From assembly GCA_000307935.1 (NCBI GenBank), contig AMWX01000012.1:248001-312000 (forward strand): a stretch of 64,000 nt of DNA, in the 5' to 3' direction. Every line of letters starts with the position of its first letter. Position 1 is the first letter of the stretch. Below the pieces are notes generated by a model, which saw only the letters and a list, made by a program, of their open reading frames with translations, ran no database searches and was not told where the DNA came from. The DNA is from SAR86 cluster bacterium SAR86E. Its GTDB lineage: Bacteria; Pseudomonadota; Gammaproteobacteria; Magnimaribacterales; D2472. Made by a program: the position numbers and the translations under genes. Below are positions 25,425 to 34,892 of the stretch, one piece after another.

Positions 25425-26244
25425 CTGGCAAAAAGAAATCAAGAGCGAGTTTATCAAATGGAACATCTGCATACTTTGAAAAGTCTCTTATCCCTGCTTC
25501 ATATAAAATAAGATCATCGATGCAAAAATTACCTGTAAAACTAGATGGATCTTGAATAAAAATTTCATAAGCAGCATCTGCCATAATTTCAGGTGTTCGA
25601 GAAATATTCATTAACTCTTCGCCCCCTAATACATTTTTGACTGCTGCAGTTGCAATTGCCGTTCTTGGCCACAAACCATTTACCGCAATTCTGTCTGGCT
25701 TAAGCTCTTCAGCCATACCTAAAACACACATACTCATAGTAAATTTTGCCATGGTATAAGCAAGATGAGGTCCAAACCACTTTGGCTTCATATCTAGAGG
25801 GGGAGCCAAATTTAGAATATGAGCTTTATTAGAATTTTTAAGATGAGGAATACAATACTTACTTACTAAGTAGGTGCCCCTACCATTAATCTGATGCATC
25901 AAATCATACCGTTTCATATCTGTATCTGGGGTATTAGTAAGTGAAATGGCAGATGCATTGTTTACACAAATATCTATGCCGCCAAAGTGAGAAACGGTTT
26001 GCTCAACTGCATCTCTTACATTTTGCTCATCACGAACATCTAGCACTAAGGGCAACGCTTCCCCTCCAGCATCTATAATTTCTTCAGCAGCTGTAAAAAT
26101 TGTGCCTGGGAGTTTTGGATGTGGTTCTGCAGTTTTTGCAGCCAATACTACCTTAGCACCATCCTGCGCTGCTCTTTTTCCAATTTCAAGGCCAATTCCC
26201 CGACTACCACCTGTAATAAATAATACTCTACCTTTTAAACTCAT
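25387..26244 (-). CDS. Short-chain dehydrogenase/reductase, HSDL2-like
   Basis: This 285-aa SDR has TGGSRGIGLEIGKRAA (residues 11-26) as the cofactor loop, NNAS near 95-98 and the Tyr163-x3-Lys167 pair in AYTMAK. Its closest relatives by eye are hydroxysteroid dehydrogenase-like 2 proteins (ILNLxPPL...KPKWFGPHLAYTMAKFTMSM, LWPRTAI); it lacks their C-terminal SCP2 domain. Position 147, Ser in HSDL2's NLSPPL block, is Ala here. The substrate is probably a lipid-like carbonyl or hydroxyacyl compound, unproven. It heads the minus-strand unit that runs through amgK-murU to trpC. Confidence 0.85.
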   Translation of the reverse strand: MSLKGRVLFITGGSRGIGLEIGKRAAQDGAKVVLAAKTAEPHPKLPGTIFTAAEEIIDAGGEALPLVLDVRDEQNVRDAVEQTVSHFGGIDICVNNASAISLTNTPDTDMKRYDLMHQINGRGTYLVSKYCIPHLKNSNKAHILNLAPPLDMKPKWFGPHLAYTMAKFTMSMCVLGMAEELKPDRIAVNGLWPRTAIATAAVKNVLGGEELMNISRTPEIMADAAYEIFIQDPSSFTGNFCIDDLILYEAGIRDFSKYADVPFDKLALDFFLPDDTPLPSEIKNS

Positions 26245-26296
26245 GAGATCTCCTGCTTTTAGATAATTCTTGGATGATGTTGCATTTTTATAATGG

Positions 26297-26324
26297 TTGA
26301 TGCAAGTTAAGAGTTAATTATAAG
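26297..26324 (+). promoter_or_regulatory. Predicted sigma-70 promoter before the HCCA-isomerase-like gene and lptD
   Basis: TTGATG (26297-26302), a 16-bp spacer and TATAAG (26319-26324) give a start near 26331, then a leader with GAGGACG before ATG 26345. An inverted repeat TTGCAT (26280-26285) / ATGCAA (26300-26305) overlaps the -35 region and could be an operator. This 100-bp gap must also drive the divergent SDR-trp unit. Confidence 0.4.
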
Positions 26325-26344
26325 CCTATACAACGAGGACGACC

Positions 26345-26941
26345 ATGAATGTAGATTTTATTTTTGATTTTGCTAGCCCTAATGCCTATCTCTGTCACAA
26401 AGCTATTAAAAATCTTGAAAAGGCGCATGATATTAAATTTAACTATATTCCATGCTTGCTGGGAGGAATTATGAAATTATCTAATAATCAGCCCCCAATG
26501 GTTACCCTTGCTGAGATTCCGAATAAATCTAAATACGAATTTGACACAGCTTTTAATAGATTTATGAAAGAGCATAATATTACAAATTTTAAAATGAATA
26601 AGCACTTTCCGGTTAACACCATTTCATTAATTAGAGGTGCAATCGTTGCTCAAAAGAATGATTTTTTTAATGAATATATAGAAATAGTTTTAAGCGGACT
26701 TTGGGAGCAATCTTTAAAACTGGATTCGCCAGAAGCTCTTTATGAGCTATTAAAAGAGAATGATTGTCATCCAGATATAATAATAGAGGGAATTTCTACG
26801 GATGAAATAAAGCAAGAATTAATTGCAAATACTAGTATGGCAGTTGAAAAAGGGGCATTTGGAATACCTACATTTTTTGTTGAAGAAGAAATGTTTTATG
26901 GAAAGGATACATTAAGAGAGTTAAGAGATATGACATCCTAG
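26345..26941 (+). CDS. 2-hydroxychromene-2-carboxylate isomerase-like protein (DsbA/kappa-GST family)
   Basis: This 198-aa thioredoxin-fold protein starts VDFIFDFASPNAYLCHKAI, the N-terminal signature of HCCA isomerases and kappa-class GSTs, with the glutathione-binding Ser in FASPN. The middle is a helical insertion and the C-terminus has EKGAFGIPTFFVEEEMFYGKDTL, another family block. The naphthalene-pathway enzyme gives the family its name, but no aromatic degradation genes are nearby, so the function is probably a general glutathione-dependent isomerisation. It is divergent from the HSDL2-like SDR and 14 bp upstream of lptD. Confidence 0.88.
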   Translation: MNVDFIFDFASPNAYLCHKAIKNLEKAHDIKFNYIPCLLGGIMKLSNNQPPMVTLAEIPNKSKYEFDTAFNRFMKEHNITNFKMNKHFPVNTISLIRGAIVAQKNDFFNEYIEIVLSGLWEQSLKLDSPEALYELLKENDCHPDIIIEGISTDEIKQELIANTSMAVEKGAFGIPTFFVEEEMFYGKDTLRELRDMTS

Positions 26942-26955
26942 CAAAGTAGAAGTTT

Positions 26956-29280
26956 TTGAAATTTAAAATCACACAACTCAAATTAATACATGAAGCTAAG
27001 ACTTTTCTCTCCATATTATTATTCTTTTTTTCATTCAACTTAATCGCTCTTGAGCCTAATGACTCGCTAAGTGAGCCCTCTTTATACTTGCGGGGGTGCA
27101 TAAATCCTCAGTATCCAAAAGTCATAAACAGCTCTTTCACCAGAAAACTACAAGCTGGAACGCTCAATGTGCAATCAAATGGAGAAATTTTGCTTGATGA
27201 TAATTTTTTCATGCCTATTGATAGTGGCAGTATTCGAGCTTCCTCAGCTTTATATCTTAAAAACAAAGAATTTATCAAAGAAATAAAAAATGGAAAAATT
27301 AATTACCAAAACAACTATTTTGAATTTTTAAATGGGGCTATTGAGAAGAATTCAAATAAAATTACATTGTCTGAAGGAAGTGCATTTATTCAAGAAAGAA
27401 ACCTTTTAATGAATTACCAGTCTTTGAGCGGCGCTTTAGATAAAACTCTTGTTTTTCAGAATGCAAAATTGAGTTCTTGCAACGATCCTTTAAGGGGATG
27501 GGAAATCAATGCGAAAGAAATTATAATCAATAATGAATCTAGCCGGGGTCAAATAAAAAATTTAAGTTTAAAAATTTTTGATACGACTATTTTGAGGCTG
27601 CCATATTTTCCATTTCCAGCAACCACTGAAAGATTAAGCGGTTTTTTAGAGCCCGAAATATCAATGACATCAGATGGTTTAGATCTTTTTTTACCCTATT
27701 TCTGGGTCTTATCTTCAAAGTCTGATTTAACAATTGCTCCAAGAATTGTTAATGAAAGAGGTGATGGAATAGAAAGTAACTTAAGATATGTAACTTCTGC
27801 AAGTAATAGCAATTTCTTTGACATGCTATTTTTTCCAAAAGATAAAGTTTTTGATGAAGATTATCCTGGTCTTGATAGCGATAGATGGGCATTTAAGTTG
27901 AAAGAAAAAAGAGAGGTCTCAAATTTTTATACTAAAATTAATTGGGCAAAATCATCAGATGCAATGATCGCATTGGATCTTCCCTCAAGCCTTGCAAAAA
28001 TTGCGAACCAAAGAGAGCACTATTTAATTCAATCACTTGCTGCTGGAATAAATTTAAAAAACTTTTCACTGGACATTTCTCATCAAGGCCATCAAAGTCT
28101 AAATCCATTTATCAATACTGGCTATGTAAAAAAACCAGCTATTAATTTTCAGTATTCAAAACAGGAATCATTTTTAAATTATTTTTTTAATATAAATTAT
28201 GCTGATTTTGATATTGATCAAAGCAATGATTATCTTTTTATCAACCCAAATCAACAACTTACTACAGGTCAAAGGTTTATTTATGAATTTGGAAGCGAAA
28301 TACATCAAAAAGTAGAGCAACTTAATATTTCATTAATAACTTCATTAATATACAAGGATTACGAGCTAGATGAAATAAAAAACAAGGATCACTCAAAATC
28401 CATACCATCAATTCAATTGAAGGTATCTTCTTTATTGAAAAGATCATATGAAGAAAAAGTTTCTTTTATTAATCCTGAATTGATTTACCAAAAAACTAAA
28501 TTTCGAAATCAAAGCAAAGACCCTATATTTGATCTCCATCCAAGAAATTCCTCAATCATAGAGACTTACAATAATCATTATTTTTTTGGGGATGACAGAG
28601 TACCCGATACAGAAGCCTTAATTGGTAAGTTAAAATGGCAGTTAAGACATAGTAATAATCGCAGATACTCTCTTGAGTTAATAAAGAGAAATGAGCTGAA
28701 GCCCAGTCAAGTATTAAATTCAATGATGGGGTACTCAATTGGAAAAGATAATCAAGTGGGCACCAGCCTTGCTTTTGATGATCAAAATTTGGGAGTATTT
28801 TTTAATGCTAATTATTCTCAGAAAAGAAATGAGATAGTTTTTGGTAGAGGAGGAATAGAGATTAACTTACCCAGTATAAAAATTTCAGTCTCAAGGAATT
28901 TCCAACGCAATATTCCTTTGCTTAATTTAAATAACAAACTAGATTATGGAGAGTTCTCAATAGAAAAAATAATGCCTAATGGATACAAATTATTAGCTGG
29001 TTTCTCAGAGGATCTTGATTCAAATAAAACTTTAGATAGTTACTTTGGTTTAGGGTTTGAGAATTGTTGTATTGCTATTAAATTATATGCATCAGATAAA
29101 AGGCTTTCAAAATATAGTTTTCCTCACGAACAAATAGCAGAATGGAACAATGAAAATTGGGAAAAAATGATTGCAATTGAAAATAAAAGCAGAATTAACT
29201 TTGAATTTGAATTAAAAGGTTTAATGGGCAGTCGGGACAAAATTAATCAATTTTTTTCGAATAAGTTTGTAAACCTTTAA
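26956..29280 (+). CDS. lptD: LPS-assembly outer-membrane protein LptD
   Basis: This 774-aa protein inserts LPS into the outer leaflet with LptE. A hydrophobic N-terminal segment (~15-31) is the signal. Next come the periplasmic OstA beta-jellyroll (~60-200) and a C-terminal beta-barrel with many aromatic alternating strands. Four cysteines match the E. coli disulfide pattern: C48, C175 and the adjacent pair C704-C705 (FENCCIAIKL). The start is taken as TTG 26956, since no in-frame ATG fits before the signal peptide. The following surA, pdxA, rsmA and apaH order is the conserved gammaproteobacterial cluster. Confidence 0.95.
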   Translation: MKFKITQLKLIHEAKTFLSILLFFFSFNLIALEPNDSLSEPSLYLRGCINPQYPKVINSSFTRKLQAGTLNVQSNGEILLDDNFFMPIDSGSIRASSALYLKNKEFIKEIKNGKINYQNNYFEFLNGAIEKNSNKITLSEGSAFIQERNLLMNYQSLSGALDKTLVFQNAKLSSCNDPLRGWEINAKEIIINNESSRGQIKNLSLKIFDTTILRLPYFPFPATTERLSGFLEPEISMTSDGLDLFLPYFWVLSSKSDLTIAPRIVNERGDGIESNLRYVTSASNSNFFDMLFFPKDKVFDEDYPGLDSDRWAFKLKEKREVSNFYTKINWAKSSDAMIALDLPSSLAKIANQREHYLIQSLAAGINLKNFSLDISHQGHQSLNPFINTGYVKKPAINFQYSKQESFLNYFFNINYADFDIDQSNDYLFINPNQQLTTGQRFIYEFGSEIHQKVEQLNISLITSLIYKDYELDEIKNKDHSKSIPSIQLKVSSLLKRSYEEKVSFINPELIYQKTKFRNQSKDPIFDLHPRNSSIIETYNNHYFFGDDRVPDTEALIGKLKWQLRHSNNRRYSLELIKRNELKPSQVLNSMMGYSIGKDNQVGTSLAFDDQNLGVFFNANYSQKRNEIVFGRGGIEINLPSIKISVSRNFQRNIPLLNLNNKLDYGEFSIEKIMPNGYKLLAGFSEDLDSNKTLDSYFGLGFENCCIAIKLYASDKRLSKYSFPHEQIAEWNNENWEKMIAIENKSRINFEFELKGLMGSRDKINQFFSNKFVNL

Positions 29281-29356
29281 CTTTTTTTTAGTCAAAGAAT
29301 AAAATAAATCAGTGATGAGTATATTTGCTGCAATTTTATTAAGTACAATACCGGTT

Positions 29357-30601
29357 ATGAAATTTTTTATCAGAATATTTACGCTTCTTTTTTTTGTTTC
29401 TCCTGCATTTGCGAAAATTGAAATGCTAGATCGAGTAGCCATAATCGTTGGTGAAGGAGTGGTTCTAGAATCACAAGTTAAGACAATGTTAAAAAACATT
29501 GAAAAGAGATATGAGAGTCAGGGTGCTACATTGCCTCCTGATGAAATAATATTAGAGCAAGTTAATGAAAGGCTGATTATTGAAGAGTTGCAACTTCAAC
29601 TTGCTAATCAGGCCGGTGTAAGAATAAGTGATTCAGAGTTAAATGATGCCTTCGAAAATATTGCTCGGAGTAATGGGGTTACTCTTGATAAATTTATTCA
29701 AACGATAGAGGACGATGGTGAGTCCTATGAAGTTCTCAGAGAAAATGTAAAAAAAGAAATGACTATTCAAAGAGTGCAACGAGGTAAAGTGGGTAGAGAA
29801 ATTAACATTACTGAGCAGGAATTAGATGGATTTTTAGCTACAGAGGGAGCAATGAATACTCTCTCTCCAGAGTTATTTGTAAGGCAAATTCTAGTTTCAG
29901 ATGAATCAACTGCTAATAAAATTTTAGATGAACTTAAGGAAGGAATAGATTTTAGTGAATTAGCAGTTAAATACTCAAAAAGCTCTAATGCAAGTTCAGG
30001 TGGTGATATGGGTTGGAGAAATTTGGCTGATCTCCCTTCTCTTTTTTCTGAAGCGCTGGTTAGCAAGAAAAGAGGCTTCATTTCAAATGCTTTGAAAAGT
30101 GGATCAGGTTACTACATATTGAAATTAGAAGATAAAAGAGGAGATCTAGTAAGGTTTGAAGAACAATGGCATGTTCGTCACATCTTAATGATGACTACTA
30201 AACTAAGAGATGAAACATTTACCCAAAAAGAGCTTGGAGAAGTTAGGGATAGAGTGATTGCTGGAGAAGACTTTAGCCTATTAGCGAAAGAATTTTCAGA
30301 GGACCCAGGCTCTGGGAGTAAAGGCGGTGATTTAGATTGGCTCAGTAAAGGCCAAACCGCTCCAGCATTCGAAAAAATGATGTTGGAATCCCCCATAGGA
30401 GAAATTTCGCCAGTATTTGAGTCTGAATTTGGTTTTCATTTCCTTGAGGTCTTGGATCAGCGAACAGAAGATTTAACTGAAGAAGTTATTAAAGACAGGG
30501 CCTACGGAATACTCTTCTCAAGAAAATATGATGAGGAACTAGAAAATACACTCAGAACGATGCGTGCTGAAGCATTTGTAGAATACAAAGAACTAGATTG
30601 A
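29357..30601 (+). CDS. surA: Periplasmic chaperone / peptidyl-prolyl isomerase SurA
   Basis: SurA of 414 aa from ATG 29357, which begins directly with a signal peptide MKFFIRIFTLLFFVSPAFA. GTG and ATG codons at 29312 and 29315 would put 15 extra residues in front and are less likely. The N-terminal chaperone domain (RVAIIVGEGVVLESQV) is followed by two parvulin domains: one at ~165-265 (VRQILVSDES...GGDMGWRNL) and one at ~275-375 (VRHILMMTTK...GGDLDWLSKGQTAPAFEKMM). It escorts outer-membrane proteins such as LptD. The stop overlaps the pdxA start as TTGA. Confidence 0.96.
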   Translation: MKFFIRIFTLLFFVSPAFAKIEMLDRVAIIVGEGVVLESQVKTMLKNIEKRYESQGATLPPDEIILEQVNERLIIEELQLQLANQAGVRISDSELNDAFENIARSNGVTLDKFIQTIEDDGESYEVLRENVKKEMTIQRVQRGKVGREINITEQELDGFLATEGAMNTLSPELFVRQILVSDESTANKILDELKEGIDFSELAVKYSKSSNASSGGDMGWRNLADLPSLFSEALVSKKRGFISNALKSGSGYYILKLEDKRGDLVRFEEQWHVRHILMMTTKLRDETFTQKELGEVRDRVIAGEDFSLLAKEFSEDPGSGSKGGDLDWLSKGQTAPAFEKMMLESPIGEISPVFESEFGFHFLEVLDQRTEDLTEEVIKDRAYGILFSRKYDEELENTLRTMRAEAFVEYKELD

Positions 30602-31584
30602 AAAGAATTTTATACTCGCATGGTGAACCAGCAGGTATTGGAATTGATATAGTTTTATATCTTTCTAAATTAAGATTTTGGGAAGAAATTAAAGCGACTT
30701 TTGTGTGCATTGCAGATAAAGAAATTTTAGAAACTAGGGCTCAACTCCTTAGCTTAAAAATAAATTTTGTTGAAATTAAAAGCTTAGAAAAAGCTAAGAA
30801 AAATAAATGTAATAAAGTTCAATTTATTCAAGTTGCAAAATGCATGGATACTTCTCCGGGAATCCTTAATCCTAAAAATGCTCAATATGTTTTAAAGAAT
30901 CTTAATTTTGCTATCTCTGAAAGCTTGAAAAACAATAAAATTGCTCTAGTTACTGGCCCAATTCATAAAAGCAACATTATTAATGGAGGTTTCAAGAACT
31001 TTTGTGGGCATACAGAATGGATACAAGCGAAAACAAATTCTAAGAAAGTGGTAATGCTACTGTCCTCCAAAAAAATTAAAGTTGCACTTGCCACCACTCA
31101 TATTCCTTTGGCAAAAGTTTCTGAGAGTATCAAAAAATCAAATTTGTTAGAGATCATTATGATCCTAAATAATGATTTGAAAGAAAAATTTAAAATTCAG
31201 AATCCTGTTATTACAGTTCTTGGATTAAATCCACATGCTGGTGAGGATGGCAAAATTGGAAAAGAAGAAATTTCGAAGATAAATCCTGCAATAAAAATAT
31301 GTAAAGAAATGGGGATAAACGTCTCGTATCCTATTCCAGCTGATACTGCATTTACGAAAGAAAAATTAAATCAAACTGATGCTTTTCTTGCCATGTATCA
31401 TGATCAAGCTTTACCAGTCTTGAAAGCTTTAAGTTTTGGGGAAGCAGTAAACGTTACCCTAGGGGCTCCTATTATCAGAACATCAGTAGATCATGGCACT
31501 GCATTAGAAATTGCTGGTAGAAGTCGCCCTAATCTTGGATCAATCAAACAGGCGATTAAGCTGGCAGATCTTCAACTTAGATGA
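30598..31584 (+). CDS. pdxA: 4-hydroxythreonine-4-phosphate dehydrogenase
   Basis: This 328-aa enzyme of pyridoxal-5'-phosphate synthesis begins at TTG 30598 (overlap with the surA stop), giving KRILYSHGEPAGIGIDI, the PdxA N-terminal block. The metal-binding histidines occur in GHTEWIQA (~140), LATTHIPLAKV (~165), GLNPHAGEDG (~210) and MYHDQALPVLK (~265). The size matches E. coli (329 aa). It is coupled by ATGA to rsmA. Confidence 0.96.
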   Translation: MKRILYSHGEPAGIGIDIVLYLSKLRFWEEIKATFVCIADKEILETRAQLLSLKINFVEIKSLEKAKKNKCNKVQFIQVAKCMDTSPGILNPKNAQYVLKNLNFAISESLKNNKIALVTGPIHKSNIINGGFKNFCGHTEWIQAKTNSKKVVMLLSSKKIKVALATTHIPLAKVSESIKKSNLLEIIMILNNDLKEKFKIQNPVITVLGLNPHAGEDGKIGKEEISKINPAIKICKEMGINVSYPIPADTAFTKEKLNQTDAFLAMYHDQALPVLKALSFGEAVNVTLGAPIIRTSVDHGTALEIAGRSRPNLGSIKQAIKLADLQLR

Positions 31585-32348
31585 ATGATAGAGCACACCG
31601 ACGTAAGTTAGGTCAAAACTATTTAGTTGATCCAGTAATTTTGTTTGAAATTGAAAGAGCAATTAATCCTCAAGAGCAAAATTCTTTTTTTGAAATTGGT
31701 CCCGGAACAGGCGCATTAACGAAGCATTTAATTGGTCAAAATAGAACAGTTTTGGCAATGGATTTAGATAAAAAAAACGTTGACCTGCTCTCTAAAGAAT
31801 TTAATGATGCTCATCATAAATTTTTACATGGTGATGTTCTAAAGGAATCATTAGATTTTTTTTCAGAAAAAGATTATAGGGTTGTAGGCAACCTTCCATA
31901 CAATATTTCAACACAAATTATTATTAAGTTAATAAGATACTTTGATAACATTCAGGACTTACATTTTTTGGTTCAAAAAGAAGTTGCTCAAAGAATTTGT
32001 AATACAGGATCATCAAACCATTCAGGTCGACTGGGAGTCAAAATTGGTGCTTTATTTAATACAGCTATCTTATTTGATGTGCCGCCCGAATCATTTGATA
32101 TCAAACCTAAGGTTCAATCAGCATTCATTAGAATGATTCCTAAAACAAGGCCAGAAATCAATCTCGATGAATTTACAGAATTTTCTAATTTGATAGATCT
32201 ATCATTTTCAAACAAGAGGAAGAGTATTAAAAATAATCTCAAGAAATTAGGAATTGATTTCAAAAATTTTAATATTAATCCCTTGGCAAGAGCTGAGGAG
32301 CTTGCCATAGAAGATTTTATTTCAATCTTTCGAGGAATTGATCAATAG
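31581..32348 (+). CDS. rsmA: 16S rRNA dimethyladenosine transferase (KsgA)
   Basis: This 255-aa Rossmann methyltransferase dimethylates A1518/A1519 of 16S rRNA. Motif order: AHRRKLGQNYLVDP at the N-terminus, SAM motif EIGPGTGALTKHL (~37-49), LAMDLDKK, and the N6-adenine methyltransferase NLPYNIS motif (VVGNLPYNISTQ, ~105). The C-terminal helical domain has FSNKRKSIKNNLKKL. The start overlaps pdxA by 4 bp and apaH follows with no gap. Confidence 0.97.
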   Translation: MNDRAHRRKLGQNYLVDPVILFEIERAINPQEQNSFFEIGPGTGALTKHLIGQNRTVLAMDLDKKNVDLLSKEFNDAHHKFLHGDVLKESLDFFSEKDYRVVGNLPYNISTQIIIKLIRYFDNIQDLHFLVQKEVAQRICNTGSSNHSGRLGVKIGALFNTAILFDVPPESFDIKPKVQSAFIRMIPKTRPEINLDEFTEFSNLIDLSFSNKRKSIKNNLKKLGIDFKNFNINPLARAEELAIEDFISIFRGIDQ

Positions 32349-33152
32349 ATGAGTACATATGTGATTGGTGATTTGCATGGCTGTTATGATCAGTTTGCTC
32401 GAATACTAGACAAGATTAATTACAACAGTGCTCTTGATAGGATTATTTTAACAGGTGACCTAGTAAATAGAGGGCCAGAGTCTCTTCGTATCCTTAATTA
32501 CTGCATGGCTGATAAAAATATCAATACAGTATTAGGCAATCATGATCTTTACTTGCTTTATCTGATGAGCATTAATCAGGGAAAAGGAATTTTAAAAAAA
32601 GTAATTGAAGCTCAAAATAGTTCGCAAATATTTGAATGGCTTGTTAACAGACCTTTGCTAATTAAAATTTATAACAAAAGCCTAGGTAAGTCCTTTGTTA
32701 TTTCTCATGCTGGCATTCCAGAGATCTGGTCTATACAAAAAGCAGAGAGACTGGCAAAAGAAGTCTCAATAGCTTTAAAGGAAAATGCCCCATATGTTTT
32801 ACAAGCAATGTGGGGAGATAAGCCTGATAGATGGGATGATGGCCTGACTCACGGAGAAAGGTACCGAACTATAATCAATTATTTAACTAGAATGAGGTTT
32901 TTAAGTGAATCTGGGATATTAGATTTTAATAACACTAGCTCAGAACCTGAAAAGGGTTTTAAGCCATGGTTTGACTACCAATCAAAATCTCATCAAGAAA
33001 ATAATCAGTATTTTATATTTGGTCATTGGGCTGCATTAAACGGTCAAACAAATGATCCTCACTTTATTGGTTTAGATACGGGATGCGTTTGGAAAGGAAA
33101 TCTAACCGCGCTGAGACTTGAGGATTTAAAAAAAATTTCGGTAAAGTATTAG
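32349..33152 (+). CDS. apaH: Diadenosine tetraphosphatase (symmetrical)
   Basis: This 267-aa metallophosphatase hydrolyses Ap4A to two ADP. The phosphoesterase motifs are complete: GDLHGCYDQF (residues ~8-17), LTGDLVNRGPESL (~36-48), VLGNHDLYLL (~65-74), SHAGIPEIWS (~120) and the C-terminal FGHWAALNG with the final His. It abuts rsmA exactly, and cca follows after one base. No apaG is present between rsmA and apaH, unlike in enterics. Confidence 0.96.
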   Translation: MSTYVIGDLHGCYDQFARILDKINYNSALDRIILTGDLVNRGPESLRILNYCMADKNINTVLGNHDLYLLYLMSINQGKGILKKVIEAQNSSQIFEWLVNRPLLIKIYNKSLGKSFVISHAGIPEIWSIQKAERLAKEVSIALKENAPYVLQAMWGDKPDRWDDGLTHGERYRTIINYLTRMRFLSESGILDFNNTSSEPEKGFKPWFDYQSKSHQENNQYFIFGHWAALNGQTNDPHFIGLDTGCVWKGNLTALRLEDLKKISVKY

Positions 33153-33153
33153 G

Positions 33154-34170
33154 ATGAAATTTTTTCAAGTTGGAGGTTCAGTTAGAGATGAGCTCCTAGG
33201 GTTCAGACCAAAAGATCGCGACTGGGTTGTAATTAATTCAAGCCCTAATGAGATGGAGCAAAATGGATTTAAACCAATTGGTAAAGATTTTCCAGTGTTT
33301 CTCCACCCTGATACAAATGAGGAATATGCCTTAGCAAGAACAGAAAGAAAGTCAGGAGTAGGATACAAAGGTTTTAAATTTTATTTTGATTCAACCGTAA
33401 CATTAGAAGAAGATCTACAACGTAGAGATTTCACTATCAATGCCATTGCTAAAGATCAAAATGGTAAAATTATCGATCCATATAATGGTAGGCAAGACCT
33501 AAAAAATAAAACCTTTCGACATACCTCGCCTGCATTTTCAGAAGACCCTTTGAGGCTTCTCAGGTTTGCAAGATTTAAATCATATGAACAGCTTCATGAT
33601 TTTAAATTACACAAAACAACAGAAGTATTTTTTGATAAGATTGTTAGCTCGGGAGAGCTTGCAAATCTTTCTGCGGAAAGGGTCTGGATTGAGACTAAAA
33701 AATCATTAGAAAATAAACATACTGAAAATTTTTTCAAAATAATTATGCAATATAAAATTGCAAGCCCTTGGTTCAGTAATTTAAATTCAATAGCTTGTGA
33801 TGGCTTGCTGCCGGAAATGAAATGGGCAGATATGCAAAGAATTAATGGTTTTAAGCTCTCTCAATTGCTGCCAATTCCAAAATCATTCCAAAAAATACTA
33901 GACTGTTTAAAGCAAGTAATAGAAATGATTGAGTCTAAAGATCCAAAAGAAAAAATTTATTTAATAGAAAAAATGAACATTCATAGAAATTATGAAATTT
34001 TTAAAGATATTCAACAACTTTTCTTTCTTCAGGAGCACCAACAATATCTTCAGAGCATATATGATTCAGTCATGGCTATTGACTTCAGCGTCTTAGCAGA
34101 AGTTGATACCTCAGATGTTTCGTATAAAAAACAATTGCTTTATTATGAAGCCTTACAAAATATGTTATGA
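33154..34170 (+). CDS. cca: tRNA nucleotidyltransferase (CCA-adding enzyme), short form without HD domain
   Basis: This 338-aa class II nucleotidyltransferase starts FQVGGSVRDELLGFRPKDRDWVV, containing the GGxVRD loop and the catalytic DxD. The RRDFTINAIA motif follows at ~90-99, with DPYNGRQDL and the nucleotide-selecting EDPLRLLRFARF region (~130). It lacks the C-terminal HD phosphohydrolase domain of the ~412-aa E. coli enzyme. The only tRNA gene in this window encodes its CCA, so a repair role is plausible. It is coupled by ATGA to the pteridine reductase gene. Confidence 0.95.
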   Translation: MKFFQVGGSVRDELLGFRPKDRDWVVINSSPNEMEQNGFKPIGKDFPVFLHPDTNEEYALARTERKSGVGYKGFKFYFDSTVTLEEDLQRRDFTINAIAKDQNGKIIDPYNGRQDLKNKTFRHTSPAFSEDPLRLLRFARFKSYEQLHDFKLHKTTEVFFDKIVSSGELANLSAERVWIETKKSLENKHTENFFKIIMQYKIASPWFSNLNSIACDGLLPEMKWADMQRINGFKLSQLLPIPKSFQKILDCLKQVIEMIESKDPKEKIYLIEKMNIHRNYEIFKDIQQLFFLQEHQQYLQSIYDSVMAIDFSVLAEVDTSDVSYKKQLLYYEALQNML

Positions 34171-34892
34171 ACAAAACAATTCTCATCACTGGCGCAGCAA
34201 AAAGAATAGGCAGAGAAATGGCACTATCGTTCTTTAATAAGGGTTGGGATGTTGTAATACATTTTAATAATTCAGAAGATGATGCCAAAGTCTTAGCAGA
34301 TGAGATGAATTCGCAGAGAGATGGCAGCGCAATCATCGTTCAAGCAAATCTTGATAATGTAGATGAAATAAAAAAATTGGCAAAAATAACGTTAGAAAAA
34401 AATCAACGTATTGATGCATTGATTAATAATGCCTCTACATTTTACCCCACTCCTGTTGATACATTTTCTGAAGCAGACTGGATAGCATTAATGGGAAGTA
34501 ATTTAAAAGCCCCTCTCTTTCTCATCCAAGCTTTTAAAGAAGAACTAAAAAAAAGAAAAGGCTTCATTATTAATTTTACTGACATAAACGTAGATAAAGC
34601 TTTTACAAACCACTCAATTTATCTTGCTGCTAAATCAGGGCTTCAAACACTTACAAAATCATTAGCAAAAGAGTTAGCTCCTGAGATTAGAGTAAATGCA
34701 ATTGCTCCTGGCGCAATACTAGAGCCTCCAAACGTTCAATGGACAGCCGAACAAAAAAATAACATTATTAATTCGGTGCCAATGGCTAGAATGGGCACTG
34801 AAAAAGATATAGTTGATGCTGTAATCTATATTTCTGATGCAGACTATGTAACCGGACAAATATTAAATATAGATGGAGGGAAGTCTCTGTAA
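34167..34892 (+). CDS. Pteridine reductase-like SDR (FolM family)
   Basis: This 241-aa SDR has TGAAKRIGREMALSF at the N-terminus, where the arginine after GAAK-x is typical of pteridine reductases, NNAS (~89-92) and YLAAK (~153-157). The usual catalytic Ser position is in an NFTDIN block, as in FolM/PTR1 proteins, where Asp replaces Ser. It should reduce dihydromonapterin or dihydropteridines. folK and folB lie 1 kb away on the opposite strand, which supports a pterin role. It overlaps cca by 4 bp and the next gene by one base. Confidence 0.85.
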   Translation: MNKTILITGAAKRIGREMALSFFNKGWDVVIHFNNSEDDAKVLADEMNSQRDGSAIIVQANLDNVDEIKKLAKITLEKNQRIDALINNASTFYPTPVDTFSEADWIALMGSNLKAPLFLIQAFKEELKKRKGFIINFTDINVDKAFTNHSIYLAAKSGLQTLTKSLAKELAPEIRVNAIAPGAILEPPNVQWTAEQKNNIINSVPMARMGTEKDIVDAVIYISDADYVTGQILNIDGGKSL

